A stretch of 64,000 bases of DNA, taken from Pedobacter sp. HDW13 (GTDB taxonomy: Bacteria > Bacteroidota > Bacteroidia > Sphingobacteriales > Sphingobacteriaceae). How positions within the stretch are numbered: the first letter of the stretch is position 1; every line of letters begins with the position of its first letter. Positions 63,235-64,000 of the stretch are shown here, one piece after another. The stretch spans positions 1,612,001 to 1,676,000 of the forward strand of contig NZ_CP049868.1 in the NCBI RefSeq assembly GCF_011303555.1, read 5' to 3'. Both the position numbers and the translations under genes were made by a program. A model generated the notes under the pieces. That model was not told the origin of the DNA. It searched no databases and was given only the letters and a program-made list of their open reading frames with translations.

Positions 63235-64000
63235 ATGCAAAATAAAGTAATTACAATTGGCGAAATACTTTGGGATGTTTTTCCAGAGGGAAAGAAAGCC
63301 GGCGGTTCGAGTATGAATGTTGCGCTTAACCTGCATAAACAAAATATAACAAGCAGTTTTATCAGCGCAGTTGGTAACGACGATAATGGCCGCGAATTAC
63401 TGGATTTTTTAAGCAGCAATCATTTTGCAACAAAACTGATTCAGGTAAATACCGAATTATCAACCAGTACCGTAGTGGTGCAGCTCGATGCCAACCACCA
63501 GGCCACCTACACCATCAAGCAACCTGTTGCCTGGGATGACATCCAACTAACCGACGACAATATTTCAGCAGTAAAACTGGCTGATGCGTTGGTATATTGC
63601 AGCCTAACCTGCCGTGATGAACGTTCTAAAAAAACCATCATGGGCTTATTAGAAAATGCTAAAACTAAGATTTTCGATATCAACCTGAGAAATCCCTTTT
63701 ACGAAAAAACTTTAATCGGCGACCTGTTAAACCATGCTGATATCTTAAAAATAAACGAAGACGAAATTGTTTGGGTAAAAGATACTTTCAGCTTAACTGG
63801 TAATACCGACGAACAGTTACTGAAACAATTGGCCAATCAATTTAATATTGATATTATCTGCCTAACCTTAGGCGATAAAGGCGCTTGTGTTTTAAAGGAT
63901 GGGAAGTTGTTTAAGCACGTAGGCTATAAGGTACAGGTGGCCGATACCGTTGGTGCCGGCGATGCTTTTCTGGCTACATTTATTGCCTGTTACCTCCAAG
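63235..64000 (+). CDS. PfkB family carbohydrate kinase (partial, C-terminus outside window)
   Basis: At least 255 aa from ATG 63235; runs off the right edge. VITIGEILWDVFPEGKKAGGSSMNVALNLHKQ gives the N-terminal sugar-binding region (GG..NVA), and DTVGAGDAFLATF near the end has the catalytic base Asp of PfkB signature 2. Phosphorylates a sugar such as fructose using ATP. Possible member of a sugar utilisation locus continuing to the right. Confidence 0.92.
   Translation, partial: MQNKVITIGEILWDVFPEGKKAGGSSMNVALNLHKQNITSSFISAVGNDDNGRELLDFLSSNHFATKLIQVNTELSTSTVVVQLDANHQATYTIKQPVAWDDIQLTDDNISAVKLADALVYCSLTCRDERSKKTIMGLLENAKTKIFDINLRNPFYEKTLIGDLLNHADILKINEDEIVWVKDTFSLTGNTDEQLLKQLANQFNIDIICLTLGDKGACVLKDGKLFKHVGYKVQVADTVGAGDAFLATFIACYLQ

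Overview
The window looks like chromosome from a Bacteroidota species of the family Sphingobacteriaceae, most like Pedobacter. Evidence: type IX secretion core genes (gldK-gldL-gldM-gldN, plus an SprE/PorW-like TPR lipoprotein), an alternative complex III cytochrome (ActA), an F-type ATPase operon without beta and epsilon, many proteins of Bacteroidota-type families (DUF4271, DUF4349, DUF5777, OMP_b-brl), lipoproteins with a CKK-type N-terminus after the lipobox, almost no Shine-Dalgarno sequences, and promoter boxes matching the Bacteroidota -7 consensus TAnnTTTG. No rRNA, tRNA, CRISPR array, transposase or prophage was seen.

Layout. 1-3.8 kb: the N-terminal part of actA, a deoxyhypusine-synthase-like gene and an Omp85-type barrel. 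3.9-10.5 kb: an unusual four-gene operon of a BlaI-family repressor, an M56 (BlaR1-like) membrane protease fused to a cell-wall amidase, a second M56 protein with OstA/LptA-like repeats, and an outer-membrane barrel; a tandem 12-bp operator candidate precedes it. 10.7-22.5 kb: mixed housekeeping and secreted genes (DUF1345, methyltransferase, SirB1-like, GH18, CAP, GH16, esterase, prfB with its programmed frameshift, M20 peptidase). 22.7-27 kb: pgi and a cytochrome c/YceI/DUF5777/Rieske cluster. 27-34 kb: ABC permease, glycosyltransferase, flippase, ruvC, envelope proteins. 34.4-40.6 kb: the atp operon (Z, I-like, B, E, F, H, A, G). 40.7-48 kb: sprE, a class A penicillin-binding protein and uvrC. 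48-50 kb: a NuiA-like nuclease inhibitor followed by a secreted DNA/RNA endonuclease. 50-55 kb: gldNMLK. 55-64 kb: hemD, DUF4271, hemW, an SDR, fasciclin, DUF3050, cupin, acetyltransferase, an NTF2-like protein and the start of a PfkB sugar kinase.

Two patterns cut across the gene list. First, four genes (a c-type cytochrome, sprE, uvrC, gldL) are each broken by what looks like loss of one base in a short C or G run; the shared mechanism suggests sequence or assembly error more than real gene loss. Second, many spacers, including three inside the ATP synthase operon, hold wordy, degenerate, often palindromic repeats of several families (TGAGAT-, GCGTTTGGCG-, TTAACC-, TTGAATGATTGA-type) and REP-like dyads shared between distant sites.

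All family assignments come from reading motifs and remembered family features; no searches were run.
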